Assembly (NCBI GenBank): GCA_003525905.1 | Contig: DQIA01000096.1 | Coordinates: 13,363 to 20,774 of the forward strand | Direction of reading: 5' to 3' | Origin: Clostridiales bacterium | GTDB lineage: Bacteria > Bacillota > Clostridia > Oscillospirales > Oscillospiraceae | DNA length: 7,412 nucleotides | Part shown: one piece after another, positions 6,850-7,412 of the stretch | Layout: each line of letters starts with the position of its first letter | Position numbering within the stretch: position 1 is the stretch's first letter | Notes under the pieces: generated by a model | What the model saw: only the letters and a program-made list of their open reading frames with translations | The model's database searches: none | Told to the model about the DNA's origin: nothing | Program-made: the position numbers and the translations under genes

Positions 6850-6921
6850 CCGGTCATGGAGGCGGGTTCGCTCGATTCTCTGCGCGATCTGGATGCCTAT
6901 CCGCCGTTTCTCTGGAAGTGA
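6850..6921 (+). pseudogene. cas1: C-terminal remnant of cas1 (cas4 and the rest of cas1 absent)
   Basis: Intact type I-C loci carry cas4 and cas1 directly before cas2. Here only about 110 bases lie between the cas3 stop and the cas2 ATG. The frame ending in TGA at 6919-6921 reads PVMEAGSLDSLRDLDAYPPFLWK, with the last 13 residues closely resembling the extreme C-terminus of I-C Cas1 as I recall it (LRGDLDxYPPFLWK). The part before it resembles a decayed version of the preceding VQAxLLARxL helix, and one codon of RGDL is missing. An upstream in-frame stop at 6832-6834 closes the frame. The stop lies four bases before cas2, the spacing expected of a native cas1-cas2 junction. No Cas1 catalytic residues remain. 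Homology is judged by eye. Confidence 0.65.
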
Positions 6922-6925
6922 GCCT

Positions 6926-7216
6926 ATGCTGGTTCTGATCTCTTATGATGTGAACACACAGGATGCGGCAGGAAGGAGGCGGCTCCGCCTGATTGCAAAG
7001 CAATGCGTGAACTATGGGCAGCGCGTCCAGAATTCCGTGTTCGAGTGCATATTGGATGCTGCGCAGTGCAGGCAGCTTCAGCATAAGCTCTGTTCCCTGA
7101 TGGACAAGGAGAAGGACAGCCTGCGGTTTTATTATCTGGGCAATCGCTATGAAGCCAAGGTGGAACACTTCGGCATCAATGCCGGCTATCAGCCGGAGGG
7201 GGTCCTGATGGTATAA
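6926..7216 (+). CDS. cas2: type I-C Cas2, spacer-acquisition endoribonuclease-fold protein
   Basis: Cas2 dimerises and bridges two Cas1 dimers to form the spacer integrase. The 96-residue protein is full length for I-C Cas2. It starts MLVLISYDVNTQD, with the conserved Asp8 at the end of the first ferredoxin-fold strand. It continues with CVNYGQRVQNSVFEC (beta-strand and dimer region) and KDSLRFYYLGN, and ends GYQPEGVLMV, the usual I-C tail. I chose the ATG at 6926 because the Cas2 N-terminus begins there and GGAAGTGAG lies just upstream, inside the cas1 remnant. Longer open sequence upstream in this frame does not resemble Cas2. Without Cas1 in this window, the protein should have no partner for integration unless another locus supplies one. 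Confidence 0.96.
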   Translation: MLVLISYDVNTQDAAGRRRLRLIAKQCVNYGQRVQNSVFECILDAAQCRQLQHKLCSLMDKEKDSLRFYYLGNRYEAKVEHFGINAGYQPEGVLMV

Positions 7217-7218
7217 GC

Positions 7219-7261
7219 GTGCGAACGGGGAGCGAGCAGCGATTCTTCGGAAGGTTCGCAC
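7219..7261 (+). repeat. stem-loop in the cas2 3' flank
   Basis: GTGCGAAC (7219-7226) and GTTCGCAC (7254-7261) are perfect eight-base complements around a 27-base loop, starting three bases after the cas2 stop. No T run follows, so it is not a standard rho-independent terminator. It may protect the 3' end of the cas mRNA or be chance. Confidence 0.4.
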
Positions 7262-7284
7262 CGAAATTTGTGCACGTTTGGCAG

Positions 7285-7328
7285 AAAAAATGGCCGCATC
7301 AAAGCCAGAAAACCGCTCAATACGGCCA
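7285..7328 (-). terminator. possible minus-strand terminator inside the leader
   Basis: Read on the minus strand, TGGCCG (7328-7323) and CGGCCA (7296-7291) can pair around a 26-base loop and are followed at once by six T residues (7290-7285). This would stop leftward transcription coming from the CRISPR array before it enters cas2. The stem is short and the loop long, so the call is tentative. Confidence 0.35.
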
Positions 7329-7390
7329 GGGTAAATGCACTTTTTGTGCAATATGCGATGTTTTGCACAGTTTTTTTGTGCAAGATCGCT

Positions 7391-7412
7391 GTCCCGCCCC
7401 GCAAGGGGCGGG
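7391..7412 (+). CRISPR. first CRISPR repeat, partial (type I-C), cut by window end
   Basis: The last 22 bases begin GTC and form an eight-base perfect stem, CCCGCCCC (7393-7400) and GGGGCGGG (7405-7412), around GCAA. Type I-C repeats are 32-33 bases long, begin GTC followed by a GC-rich palindrome, and end in a tail close to GTGGATTGAAAY. Only the first part is visible and no second copy lies in the window, so the call rests on this pattern and on the position after cas2 and an AT-rich leader. The processing site and 5' handle would lie beyond the window. Confidence 0.8.

Larger units (their letters stand above)
7217..7390 (+). promoter_or_regulatory. CRISPR leader between cas2 and the first repeat
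   Basis: About 174 bases separate cas2 from the first repeat and contain no credible gene. The half next to the repeat is AT-rich with T runs, typical of leaders that carry the array promoter and the site for new spacer insertion. It holds a cluster of TGCAC/GTGCA motifs, including the inverted repeats TGCAC-TTTTT-GTGCA (7336-7350) and TTGCACA-GTTTTTT-TGTGCAA (7363-7383). I could not identify convincing -35 and -10 boxes. The half next to cas2 contains a different stem (7219-7261). Confidence 0.7.

Noticed and set aside
6827..6925. N-terminal extension of Cas2 in the same frame
   Set aside because: The upstream residues are not Cas2-like, whereas MLVLISYDVNT at 6926 is the standard N-terminus. 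The upstream bases read as a Cas1 tail in another frame.
7221..7245. Degenerate CRISPR repeat just after cas2 (GGGGAGCGAGCAGCGATT)
   Set aside because: It resembles only part of an I-C repeat consensus, does not match the repeat beginning at 7391, and is explained by the stem at 7219-7261.

Overview
The window holds a type I-C CRISPR-Cas locus, with a housekeeping tRNA and a small acetyltransferase gene upstream. No species marker is present. Moderately high GC, strong GGAGG-type ribosome binding sites, sigma70-like promoters, a GTG start and the style of the Cas proteins suggest a Clostridia-class Firmicute, perhaps a gut Oscillospiraceae/Ruminococcaceae. That placement is inference.

Layout. 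Positions 1-122 hold nothing I can name. A GNAT acetyltransferase gene (123-524, minus) and a tRNA-Leu(UAA) gene with encoded CCA (595-681, minus) flank a bidirectional terminator hairpin, and the tRNA has a clear promoter at 706-734. The tRNA and cas operon diverge from a 344-bp intergenic region that carries the cas promoter (837-865). On the plus strand follow cas5 (1026-1715), cas8c (1705-3774), cas7 (3764-4654), cas3 (4651-6811), a short cas1 remnant and cas2 (6926-7216). A leader of about 175 bp comes next, and the first 22 bases of a CRISPR repeat begin at 7391, where the window ends. The genes from cas5 to cas3 overlap by 4 or 11 bp and so form one translationally coupled operon. Near the 3' end of cas8c, an in-frame ATG with a good Shine-Dalgarno sequence would produce the small subunit Cas11c.

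Condition of the system. The crRNA-surveillance genes (cas5, cas8c/cas11c, cas7) are intact. Two lesions affect the rest. cas3 is broken by a frameshift inside a short GC-dinucleotide run, between helicase motif Ia and the DEAH box. cas4 and nearly all of cas1 are absent from the place where they are expected, leaving a Cas1-like C-terminal tail (DLDAYPPFLWK, then stop) just before an intact cas2. As written, the locus could assemble Cascade and bind DNA, but should not degrade targets through its own Cas3 or acquire spacers through its own Cas1. Cas5 also appears to lack the Tyr-Lys-His triad of characterised Cas5d RNases. Other notable points are the cas3 position after cas7 and a leader rich in GTGCA/TGCAC inverted repeats. 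I see no wholly new system. The interest lies in the partly disarmed state, the atypical Cas5 and the predicted internal Cas11c.
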